NCBI GenBank assembly: GCA_947626715.1
Contig: CANQTG010000012.1
Location: 1-41,982, forward strand
Source of the DNA: an uncultured Lachnospiraceae bacterium
GTDB taxonomy: Bacteria > Bacillota > Clostridia > Lachnospirales > Lachnospiraceae
Length of the DNA: 41,982 bases
Direction: 5' to 3'
The notes beneath the pieces were generated by a model, which saw only the letters and a program-made list of their open reading frames with translations, had not been told where the DNA came from and searched no databases. The position numbers and the translations under genes are program-made. Of the stretch, positions 8,579 to 15,755 are shown one piece after another. Positions within the stretch are counted from its first letter, which is position 1. Each line of letters begins with the position of its first letter.

Positions 8579-9658
8579 ATGGGGGTAAGATTGCGAATTG
8601 ATTCCAGTATAACAGGAATGGAATCCGCCAGAAGTTATACTTCTGTGACAAGAAAGACATCCAGCTTTTCAAGCCGCACCTATGCCGGTCTTCTGGAAAG
8701 AAGAGAAGGAAGCTCCGCTTTCCGGGGACTTTTTACAGGGAAAGAGGAAAGCGAAGAGAAAAAAGCCGGGAAGGAAAACGGAAACGATGCGCAGCTGTTT
8801 CTGCAGAACCGCTTCCGTTCGTCGAAGCTTTCCAGAGTTTCGACAAGAGAGGAGACGGATGCCTTAAACGATATCCGCCAGCAGTGTATCCGTTATCTGA
8901 TGGAGCTTTTTGGATATGCGAAGCGGCTGCGGAGAAGCACGGACGCGGGAATGTCGGAAAATACGCCGACGCTGACGACGACGGTGGTATCCGGTTCTTA
9001 CAGCGAGACCTATATGGAAGAGGAGACCGCTTCCTTTCAGACGAAAGGCACGGTGGTGACGGCGGACGGGAGAAGGATCGACTTTAATCTGGAAATGGAG
9101 ATGAGCCGCAGCTTCCAGAGCGTTTATCAGGAAAGCTATGAAACGATGTACCGGAATGTGCAGACCTGCGATCCGCTTGTGATCAATCTGGATCATAACG
9201 TGGCCTCCGTGTCGGATCAAAAATTCTGGTTCGATATCGACGGGGACGGTATCCTAGACAGGGTATCGCAGCTCGGGCCGGGGAGCGGCTATCTTGCGCT
9301 CGATAAAAACGGCGACGGCAGGATCAACGACGGGACGGAGCTGTTCGGGCCGCAGTCCGGCAGCGGATTTACCGATCTGGCGCAGTATGACGACGACGGG
9401 AACGGCTGGATCGACGAAAACGATGCGATATGGGAAAAGCTGCTGATCTGGACGAAGGACGAAAACGGAAAGGATCTTCTGTATCATATTTCCGAAAAGG
9501 GGATCGGGGCGATCTGCCTGCAAAATCAGGCGACGGATTTCTCGTTAAATTCCCTGCGGGATAACCGGACGAACGCTTATATCCGAAGCACCGGTATCTT
9601 TCTGTATGAAAACGGGAGCGTCGGGACGCTCCAGCATGTGGATCTGGTGAAAGAATAA
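8579..9658 (+). CDS. EF-hand-loop (calcium-binding-like) protein, function unknown
   Basis: About 359 residues with no signal peptide visible. The N-terminus (RIDSSITGMESARSYTS) and Ser/Thr-rich first third are followed by a C-terminal half with three Asp-rich calcium loops: FDIDGDGILD, LDKNGDGRIN and YDDDGNGWIDEND. An ELFG motif lies between the second and third. This arrangement is seen in calcium-binding proteins of many bacteria; calcium binding is inferred. The frame is open from 8510, but 8503-8553 is a terminator. I therefore place the start at ATG 8579, behind AGGGAAATCGGGAG; TTG 8591 behind GGGGG is an equally possible start. Possible regulation by the structured leader makes this gene of interest. 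Confidence 0.75.
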   Translation: MGVRLRIDSSITGMESARSYTSVTRKTSSFSSRTYAGLLERREGSSAFRGLFTGKEESEEKKAGKENGNDAQLFLQNRFRSSKLSRVSTREETDALNDIRQQCIRYLMELFGYAKRLRRSTDAGMSENTPTLTTTVVSGSYSETYMEEETASFQTKGTVVTADGRRIDFNLEMEMSRSFQSVYQESYETMYRNVQTCDPLVINLDHNVASVSDQKFWFDIDGDGILDRVSQLGPGSGYLALDKNGDGRINDGTELFGPQSGSGFTDLAQYDDDGNGWIDENDAIWEKLLIWTKDENGKDLLYHISEKGIGAICLQNQATDFSLNSLRDNRTNAYIRSTGIFLYENGSVGTLQHVDLVKE

Positions 9659-9659
9659 C

Positions 9660-9687
9660 GTATAAAATAAGGGAAATTTCATAAATT
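9660..9687 (+). promoter_or_regulatory. Sigma-E-like promoter of spoIID
   Basis: GTATAAA (9660-9666), 13 bases, CATAAATT (9680-9687). This fits the mother-cell sigma-E pattern KMATATW-N13-15-CATACAMT at 5 of 7 and 6 of 8 positions. The predicted transcript starts near 9694, just before the gene. SpoIID is a sigma-E gene in model spore formers. Confidence 0.45.
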
Positions 9688-9705
9688 ATAGTAAGAAGCT
9701 GGTAT

Positions 9706-10677
9706 TTGGGGTTTCCTGTGGGACGGATTGGCAGGTACGGAAAAAGAACGCTGGCCGGTAGAAAAAGTCTGCCGGCCGGCGTCCTTTTTCTTTTGGGACT
9801 GACTGTGACGCTCGTATTTTCGCGCAGAGGAAAGGAAGAGGCCCCGAGTCTTTCGTATGACGATGCGCATCCGATCAGAAAGGAAAGTCTGGCGGGGAGC
9901 GAAGAGCTTCCTTTGGAGGAATACCTGACCGGCGCGCTGGCGGCCGCCGTGGCGGCGGATTTTGAGACGGAGGCCTGTAAGGCGCAGGCCGTCGTGCTGC
10001 GTACCGGCGTCGAGCGGGCCTTTGAGGAAGAGGAAAGCGGCGCTGTGGAATATGAGGAATTAAAACAGCAGAGCCTGACAAGGGAGGAGATATATGAAAA
10101 ATGGGGAGGGGACGATAGCGGGATATGGGAAAAGCTCCATGCGGCTGTCACGGATACGGCGGGGATCACGCTGCATTATAAGGGGCGGGCCGCGGAGCCT
10201 GCTTTTTTTGAGGTGAGCGCGGGAAGGACGAGGAGCGGGGAGCGCCTTTCTGACGAGGAGGAGCGCCCCTATCTGTGCTCCGTTGCCTGCCCTGCGGATA
10301 TCTTTGCGGCGGATTGCAGGCAGGAGACGCTCCTTCGGAAAAAGGAGGCGCAAAGGCTTTTACGGGAGCTGTTTGAAACGGACGAGGACATAGCGTGGCG
10401 GGAGCTTAGCGTTTGCAGAGACGGGGCCGGATATGCGGAAGGGGTCGTATGGAAGGAAAAGGAGGTTTCGGGAGAGGCGTTTCGGAAGGCGTTTGGACTG
10501 CCCTCGGCGAATTTTACGATAGAGGAGAAGGAGAAGGGGATCCTGTTTATCACAAAGGGGATCGGGCACGGCATGGGAATGAGCCTTTATACGGCAAATG
10601 AAATGGCGAAGGAGGGAGCGGATTTTCGAGAGATCCTGCAATATTTTTTCCCGGGCTGTGAAATCGTAAAAAACTGA
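9706..10677 (+). CDS. spoIID: SpoIID-like engulfment protein with altered active site
   Basis: SpoIID is a membrane-anchored lytic transglycosylase of the mother cell that thins septal peptidoglycan during engulfment. This 323-residue protein has one N-terminal membrane segment (about residues 23-39, AGVLFLLGLTVTLVFS). It has the family motif ACKAQAVVLRT and the C-terminal GHGMGMSLYTANEMAKEG. The segment that usually reads ASEMP and carries the catalytic Glu reads AAAVA here (GALAAAVAADF), so the expected Glu is absent. It may be non-catalytic or use another residue. The start is TTG 9706 or GTG 9718; neither has a strong ribosome site. The spoIIQ-like gene follows and a sigma-E-like promoter precedes. 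Confidence 0.82.
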   Translation: MGFPVGRIGRYGKRTLAGRKSLPAGVLFLLGLTVTLVFSRRGKEEAPSLSYDDAHPIRKESLAGSEELPLEEYLTGALAAAVAADFETEACKAQAVVLRTGVERAFEEEESGAVEYEELKQQSLTREEIYEKWGGDDSGIWEKLHAAVTDTAGITLHYKGRAAEPAFFEVSAGRTRSGERLSDEEERPYLCSVACPADIFAADCRQETLLRKKEAQRLLRELFETDEDIAWRELSVCRDGAGYAEGVVWKEKEVSGEAFRKAFGLPSANFTIEEKEKGILFITKGIGHGMGMSLYTANEMAKEGADFREILQYFFPGCEIVKN

Positions 10678-10703
10678 ATAAAGAAAACGGAAATGGTAAG
10701 ACT
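10676..10703 (+). promoter_or_regulatory. Sigma-F/G-like promoter of spoIIQ
   Basis: GAATA (10676-10680), 14 bases, GGTAAGACT (10695-10703). This matches the forespore sigma-F pattern GHATR-N15-GGHRARHT except for one base of spacing and one mismatch. It overlaps the spoIID stop codon. The transcript would start close to 10710, just upstream of the AGGTGAT ribosome site. SpoIIQ is a forespore protein in known spore formers. Confidence 0.5.
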
Positions 10704-10721
10704 AGGGTTGAGGTGATAAGC

Positions 10722-11639
10722 ATGAGAAGAAATCGTTCTACGATGAAGAAAGAAAGGATCATTATGTTGGCTTCTTCCGTCTTTGTCCTGACGGCGCTTA
10801 CCATGACCGGATTTTATGTAAAGGAAAAGAATAACGCGGAAAAAGACGGTTATGTCGTGGATATGAGCGCGCCGAAACAGGGAAACGGCGGAGAGACACA
10901 GAAAAATGCGGACGTACAGACGCAGGAGACGAATGCGGACAATCTGGAAAACGATCTGGATTATGACCCGAATTTTCAGGAAGCAAGTTCGGGCAGCGTC
11001 TCCAACACTTGGGAAGAGGGGACGGAGAAAAAGAGCGAGGCCGCGAATAAGGAACGCAGCGAGGAAGCGGTCGTAGGAGATGCCGCGGCGGAAGAAACGG
11101 AAGAAGCAAAAGAAGCGGAAGGCGCAAAAGAAACGGAAGGATCAAAGGAAGCGGAAGAATCGGGAGAATCGGAAGGAGCGGAAAGCGGAGAGGACGTACA
11201 GGAAACGGCCGCCCCGGCCCTGTCCTTTCAGGAAAGGGATGCGCTGAGCTGGCCGGTAGCGGGCAATGTGCTGATCAATTACAGTATGGACAAGACCGTT
11301 TATTTTCCGACCCTCCAGCAGTATAAGTACAATCCGGCGATCATAATCTCGGCCGCGGAGGGAGAAAACATTACGGCGTCGGCGGACGGGGAAGTGGTCT
11401 CGGTATTTGAGGATGCGCAGATCGGCCATGCGGTGACGGTGGATATCGGAAACGGTTATGAATTGACCTACGGGCAGTTAGACGATATTATGGTATTGAA
11501 AGGAGACGTGATCAGCGCGGGAGATGTGATCGGCAGGGTGGCGGCTCCTACAAAATACTATAGTACGGAAGGGCCGAACGTTTATTTTAAGCTGACGAAG
11601 GATGGAGAGGCGGTAAATCCCTTAAGCCGTTTGGAGTAG
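10722..11639 (+). CDS. spoIIQ: SpoIIQ-like LytM/M23-domain protein, metal ligands lost
   Basis: The forespore half of the SpoIIQ-SpoIIIAH channel needed for engulfment. It has about 305 residues: one N-terminal membrane segment (about residues 13-31), a long Glu/Lys/Ala-rich linker (about 90-165), and a C-terminal LytM fold (about 175-305) with ITASADGEVVSV, IGHAVTVDIGNGYELTYGQLDDI split around the strands, and GDVISAGDVIGRV. The usual zinc ligands are missing: the HxxxD segment is NPAIIIS and the HxH segment is GPNVYFKL. It should therefore be structural, as for B. subtilis SpoIIQ. The start is ATG 10722 with AGGTGAT at 10711-10717. Identity rests on the domain layout plus adjacency to spoIID. 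Confidence 0.83.
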   Translation: MRRNRSTMKKERIIMLASSVFVLTALTMTGFYVKEKNNAEKDGYVVDMSAPKQGNGGETQKNADVQTQETNADNLENDLDYDPNFQEASSGSVSNTWEEGTEKKSEAANKERSEEAVVGDAAAEETEEAKEAEGAKETEGSKEAEESGESEGAESGEDVQETAAPALSFQERDALSWPVAGNVLINYSMDKTVYFPTLQQYKYNPAIIISAAEGENITASADGEVVSVFEDAQIGHAVTVDIGNGYELTYGQLDDIMVLKGDVISAGDVIGRVAAPTKYYSTEGPNVYFKLTKDGEAVNPLSRLE

Positions 11640-11659
11640 GAGTTCGGCAGGGAAAGAGA

Positions 11660-11950
11660 ATGGAATGCTATACCTATATGGTAGAATGCAGCGACGGGAG
11701 CCTGTATACGGGCTGGACGAACGATCTGGAAGGGCGGCTGAGGGCGCATAACAGCGGGAGAGGGGCAAAATATACGAAAAGCCGCAGGCCCGTAAGGCTG
11801 GTCTATTATGAAGCCTTTGCCACAAAAGAAGAGGCGATGCGCCGCGAATATGAGATCAAGCGCTATCGGAGAAAAGAAAAGGAAGCCCTGCTTAGGGAAA
11901 GCCAAAGTCTATGCGCACGTCCGGGCCAAACGCGCCCCGGGAAGGAATAA
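11660..11950 (+). CDS. GIY-YIG nuclease superfamily protein (YhbQ/UPF0213 type)
   Basis: A 96-residue single-domain protein. The GIY-YIG signature appears as YTYMV (residues 4-8) and LYTGWT (about 15-20). The conserved Arg lies in RLRAHN and the metal-binding Glu in RREYEIK. It is typical of the small stand-alone family found in most Firmicutes, whose cellular role is unsettled (DNA repair or processing). It starts 20 bases after spoIIQ with GGGAAAGAG upstream. The last 15 or so residues are low-conservation tail. Confidence 0.88.
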   Translation: MECYTYMVECSDGSLYTGWTNDLEGRLRAHNSGRGAKYTKSRRPVRLVYYEAFATKEEAMRREYEIKRYRRKEKEALLRESQSLCARPGQTRPGKE

Positions 11951-12001
11951 TACGGAGAAGAAAGAAGCATACTATTTCACTGACAGGAAAGAGGTGATAG
12001 T

Positions 12002-13204
12002 ATGCTTTTTATCGCGAACGGGAAATTGTATCCGATGGCGGAAAATATGCCGGAGGTCATAGAAGGCGGCTACGTCGCGGTGAAGGACGGAAAGATATGG
12101 AAAATAGGGGCGGGGAGCTCCTATGAGGAGTTCTGCCGGGAATATAACCGGACGCGGCAGGAGAAGGAAACGGATCTTTATGTGGATGCGGGCGGCGCGT
12201 GGGTGCTGCCCGGACTCATTGAAGCGCACTGTCATATGGGGATCACGGAGGAAAAGAAAGGGACGGAGGGCGACGACTGTAATGAAACGGTCGATCCGAT
12301 CACGCCGCAGCTTCGGGCGATCGACGCGATCAACAGCATGGACGCGGCCTTTGACGACGCGGTGCGCTCCGGCATTACCTCCGCGATGATCGGGCCGGGG
12401 AGCTCCAATGTGGTAGGCGGGCAGTTTGCCTTTGTCAAGACGAAGGGCAGGAGGATCGACGATCTGATCGTCTTGGCTCCTGCGGCGATGAAGGCGGCCT
12501 TTGGGGAAAATCCTAAGGTAAACTACGGCGGGCAGGGGAGATCCCCGTCTACCCGTATGGCGATCGCGGCCATGCTGCGAAAGGAGCTGTTTCTGGCGCA
12601 GGCTTACCGAAAGAGAAAGGAAAGAGGCGGGGAAGGGTTCGAGCCGGATTTCCAGTATGAGGCGTGGCTGCCGGTGCTCGAGGGAAGGATCCCGCTGAAA
12701 GCGCACGTACATCGTGTGGACGATATCTTTACGGCGATCCGCATTGCGAAGGAGTTTGGGCTGCGTATGACGCTCGATCACTGCAGCGAAGGGCATTTGA
12801 TCGCGGACGAGATCAGGGAGTCGGGCTTTCCGGCGATCGTAGGGCCGGATCTGGCGAGCCGCAATAAGATCGAGGTGCAGAATACCGCCTTTAAGACGGC
12901 GGGGATCCTGTATGCGCATGGAGTCAAGCTGGCGATAACGACGGACCATCCGGTCTCCCTGATCGCTTCCCTGCCGCTCTGCGCGGGGCTGGCGGTCAAA
13001 TCCGGACTTCCACTTATGGCGGGGCTGCGCGCGATCACGATACATGCCGCGCAGATCTGCAGCGTATCGGAGCGGGTCGGCAGCTTGGAGGCCGGAAAAG
13101 ACGCCGATCTTGCGATCTTTGACGGGAATCCGATGGAAGTGTTCACCCGCACGCTGATGACGGTCATAGACGGGAAGATCGTCTATCGGAGCGACGGCTT
13201 TTAG
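12002..13204 (+). CDS. Amidohydrolase (imidazolonepropionase-like subgroup)
   Basis: A 400-residue cytoplasmic metal-dependent hydrolase of the amidohydrolase superfamily. Metal-binding elements in order: HxH at residues 76-78 (GLIEAHCHMG), KAHVHRVDDI, LDHCSEGH, and the late Asp motif ITTDHPV. A C-terminal strand typical of the family follows (GSLEAGKDADLAIFDGNP). The exact substrate is not predictable. Homologues are often annotated as imidazolonepropionase-like, but I see no histidine-degradation neighbours. AAAGAGGTGATAG ends just before the ATG and fixes the start. A weak GAGCG/CGCTC hairpin with TTT follows at 13210-13229. Confidence 0.88.
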   Translation: MLFIANGKLYPMAENMPEVIEGGYVAVKDGKIWKIGAGSSYEEFCREYNRTRQEKETDLYVDAGGAWVLPGLIEAHCHMGITEEKKGTEGDDCNETVDPITPQLRAIDAINSMDAAFDDAVRSGITSAMIGPGSSNVVGGQFAFVKTKGRRIDDLIVLAPAAMKAAFGENPKVNYGGQGRSPSTRMAIAAMLRKELFLAQAYRKRKERGGEGFEPDFQYEAWLPVLEGRIPLKAHVHRVDDIFTAIRIAKEFGLRMTLDHCSEGHLIADEIRESGFPAIVGPDLASRNKIEVQNTAFKTAGILYAHGVKLAITTDHPVSLIASLPLCAGLAVKSGLPLMAGLRAITIHAAQICSVSERVGSLEAGKDADLAIFDGNPMEVFTRTLMTVIDGKIVYRSDGF

Positions 13205-13209
13205 GGACG

Positions 13210-13229
13210 GAGCGGCGTTTTCGCTCTTT
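13210..13229 (+). terminator. Weak terminator after the amidohydrolase gene
   Basis: GAGCG, loop GCGTTTT, CGCTC, then TTT. The stem is only five pairs. The T run overlaps the -35 of the next promoter. Confidence 0.35.
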
Positions 13230-13255
13230 ACCAAATGCGGCAAAGATAGTATACT
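13227..13255 (+). promoter_or_regulatory. Sigma-A promoter abutting the GH9-like lipoprotein gene
   Basis: TTTACC (13227-13232), 17 bases, TATACT (13250-13255). The -10 ends six bases before ATG 13262, so the expected transcript begins at or within a base or two of the start codon. No Shine-Dalgarno sequence is present. Confidence 0.6.
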
Positions 13256-13261
13256 GTAAAA

Positions 13262-14671
13262 ATGAAACGGATTCGGGACATTGGGGATAAAATAAAAAAA
13301 CGCGGCCTGCTCTTGCTCCTGCCGTTTATGCTGCCCGCCCTCTGCGCCTGCAGCGCGCTTGAAGAGGCGGGGACGGACGGGGCCTTGGCTCTGGCGGATT
13401 ATGGGAATCCGGCGACGATAGGCGACGGGACGGTCTCCTATGAGCTGCCGGTCATAAAACCGAACGTATTCGTGGACCGGCTCGGCTATGAGCCGGAAAG
13501 CAGTAAGATCGTTATCTTTCAGGGAAAGGAGCTGCCGGAACGCTTTACGGTGCGGGAGGCGGAGAGCCGGAAGATCGTTTATACCGGGGAGATCAGGGTA
13601 AAAGGGACGGATCGGGGAGATACGGCATATAATAGCTATGGGGATTTCTCTGATTTCAAAACGCCCGGCAGCTATTATATCCAGATCGATAGGTATGGAG
13701 AGTCGTATCCTTTTATCATTCATGACAATCTGTACTATTCTTTTTTTAAGCGCGCCTGCGGACGGCTCTCTGCGATGCGAAGCGGCGCGGACGGCGGATG
13801 GAAAATGCAGGAGACGGGCGAAAAGCGGGAGATCGACGCGTGCCTGAGCCTTTATCAGCTTTTGCTTTCGTATGAGATGTTTCCCGAAGTCTATACGGAC
13901 GATACCGGGATAGCGGAGAGCGGGAACGGCGTGCCGGATATTCTCGATGAGTGCCGGTATGAGCTGGAATGGCTGATCCGAAACGCGGGTAAGGAGCCTG
14001 AAAGCGGCGGCGCCGCCTGCGGATACCGGGCGGCGACGCTGGCAAAATATGCATATCTGACCAAAAATATCGACTCCGCCTTTGCGGGGGAATGCCTGAG
14101 CGCCGCGGAGGCCGCATGGAAGAATACGGGGAAAAATCTGTCGGCGGCGGACGATCTGGTCGCGCTTGCGGCGGCGGAGCTCTACCGGCTGACGGGCAGC
14201 AGGCAGTACGAGGCCCTTGCGGAGGAATATCTGGCGGACAGCGCGCAGAAAGAGGCGCGCCTTTCCGATCTGGAATTTTTTGCAGGCATTACCTATATGA
14301 ATACGAAAAGCAAGGTAGACGTGGCGCTCTGCGATCTTTTGATCAAAAAGATCATGGCGGAAGCGGAAGAGATCGCCCAGCGGTCGCAGCAGAATCGTTT
14401 CCTGATCGATTCGGAGGGGGAGGAGGCGGACTGTGGGACGCTGCTGCGCGGGGTACTGCGTATCTGCGTGGTGAACCATATCATTACCAACCATGAGTAC
14501 GGGATCATCGTTGAAAATCATTTCCATTATCTGATGGGGCGCAATCCCGACAGTATCTGCCACGCGTCGTATCTGGAGGGCCAGAACCTGCAGACGGAGG
14601 ATATCATGGAGGATCCGGTGGAGAATACAGCCTTTATTTTCATGCTGAGCGAGCTGATCGGCAATCAGTAG
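13262..14671 (+). CDS. GH9-like lipoprotein lacking the catalytic DAGD motif
   Basis: A 469-residue lipoprotein: signal peptide with LCAC lipobox (Cys30), then a CelD-type immunoglobulin-like domain (about residues 60-160; VDRLGYEPESSK, GDFSDFKTPGSYYI). A shortened glycoside-hydrolase-family-9-like helical domain follows. GH9 hallmarks remain in ESGNGVPDILDECRYELEWL (about 219-238) and HYLMGRNPDS near the C-terminus. The catalytic DAGD segment is replaced: GGWKMQETGEKREIDA occurs where GH9 enzymes have GGW-DAGD-YGKY. The final Glu region is shortened. It is probably a non-hydrolytic glycan-binding or envelope protein. It lies upstream of ddl-murF. The ATG sits at the predicted transcription start, so the mRNA may be leaderless. 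Confidence 0.8.
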   Translation: MKRIRDIGDKIKKRGLLLLLPFMLPALCACSALEEAGTDGALALADYGNPATIGDGTVSYELPVIKPNVFVDRLGYEPESSKIVIFQGKELPERFTVREAESRKIVYTGEIRVKGTDRGDTAYNSYGDFSDFKTPGSYYIQIDRYGESYPFIIHDNLYYSFFKRACGRLSAMRSGADGGWKMQETGEKREIDACLSLYQLLLSYEMFPEVYTDDTGIAESGNGVPDILDECRYELEWLIRNAGKEPESGGAACGYRAATLAKYAYLTKNIDSAFAGECLSAAEAAWKNTGKNLSAADDLVALAAAELYRLTGSRQYEALAEEYLADSAQKEARLSDLEFFAGITYMNTKSKVDVALCDLLIKKIMAEAEEIAQRSQQNRFLIDSEGEEADCGTLLRGVLRICVVNHIITNHEYGIIVENHFHYLMGRNPDSICHASYLEGQNLQTEDIMEDPVENTAFIFMLSELIGNQ

Positions 14672-14700
14672 AGGGTAGAACGAGGAGGTAAGAACAGGAT

Positions 14701-15729
14701 ATGAAAGTAGTAGTATTGGCGGGAGGGATCAGCCCGGAAAGGGACGTATCCCTGTGCTCGGGTATGATGATATACAGGGCGTTAAAGAGCAGGGGCCATC
14801 AGGCGGTGCTTTTGGACGTTTATCTGGGTTATACGGACGGAGAATTGGAGTCGATATTCGAGAGCGAAAAGGACTGGGCCGCGGACGCGGGCAGGATCCA
14901 AGAGACGAATCCTGACATTGAAAAGATTAAAGCCATGCGCCCGGACGGGGAGCGGAGCTTTTTCGGGCCGAACGTGCTCGAGATCTGTATGCGGGCGGAT
15001 ATCGTATTTCTGGGGCTGCACGGAGAGAACGGGGAAAACGGGAAGGTGCAGGCGGCTTTCGACCTGTTGGGGATCCGTTATACCGGAACGGATTATGTCA
15101 GCAGCGCCCTCGCGATGGATAAGGCGCTGGCGAAGGAGCTGTTTCGCCAAAACCATATCCCCACGCCGGACGGGTTTTCGTTAAAGCGGGGAGAGAGCGA
15201 AACGCAGGAGGTCTTTTATCCCTGCGTCGTGAAGGTGTGCAGCGGCGGGTCGAGCGTCGGCGTATACATATGTAAAAATGAACGGGAATATGAGACAGCC
15301 AAGCGGGAAGCCTTTCGCTACGACAAGGAGATACTGGTGGAGCGCTATATTCAGGGCAGGGAATTTTCCGTAGGGGTGATCGACGGCAGGGCGCTGCCTG
15401 TTATTGAGATCGCGCCGTTAGAGGGATTTTATGACTATAAAAATAAATATCAGGCGGGGAGCACGATCGAGACCTGCCCGGCCGAGCTGCCGCAGGATAT
15501 GTCGCGCAGGATGCAGGAGATCGCGGAAGCGGTGTTTCGGGCGCTGCGCCTGAAGGTCTATGCGCGGATGGATTTTATGATGAGTAAGGCGGGGAAGCCC
15601 TATTGTCTGGAGGCCAATACGCTGCCGGGTATGACGCCGACTTCGCTCATACCGCAGGAGGCGAAGGCGGCGGGAATGTCGTTCGAGGATCTGTGCGAAC
15701 GTTTGATAGAAGTATCGCTTAGGAAATAG
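14701..15729 (+). CDS. ddl: D-alanine--D-alanine ligase
   Basis: Makes D-Ala-D-Ala for peptidoglycan (ATP-grasp, cytoplasmic). The 342-residue protein contains LGLHGENGENG near residue 105, ATP-binding VKVCSGGSSVGV (about 178-189), and the C-terminal metal-binding EANTLPGMTPTSL, where many Ddl enzymes have EVNTLPG. The omega loop is YDYKNKY (residues 244-250), the Tyr-type loop of D-Ala-D-Ala enzymes rather than the VanA-type D-Ala-D-Lac loop. ACGAGGAGGTAAG lies upstream. murF follows at 26 bases, and the pair supplies and attaches the dipeptide. Confidence 0.96.
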   Translation: MKVVVLAGGISPERDVSLCSGMMIYRALKSRGHQAVLLDVYLGYTDGELESIFESEKDWAADAGRIQETNPDIEKIKAMRPDGERSFFGPNVLEICMRADIVFLGLHGENGENGKVQAAFDLLGIRYTGTDYVSSALAMDKALAKELFRQNHIPTPDGFSLKRGESETQEVFYPCVVKVCSGGSSVGVYICKNEREYETAKREAFRYDKEILVERYIQGREFSVGVIDGRALPVIEIAPLEGFYDYKNKYQAGSTIETCPAELPQDMSRRMQEIAEAVFRALRLKVYARMDFMMSKAGKPYCLEANTLPGMTPTSLIPQEAKAAGMSFEDLCERLIEVSLRK

Positions 15730-15755
15730 AAAACCGGCGGGAGAGATGGAAAGCT

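Noticed and set aside
11972..14563. Long minus-strand open frame opposite the amidohydrolase and GH9-like genes
   Set aside because: The translation is Arg/His/Pro-rich with no family signature and lies antisense to two well-supported genes; high G+C produces such shadows.
14701..15729. Van-type (D-Ala-D-Lac) resistance ligase
   Set aside because: The omega loop is YDYKNKY, typical of housekeeping Ddl, and murF is adjacent with no van genes.
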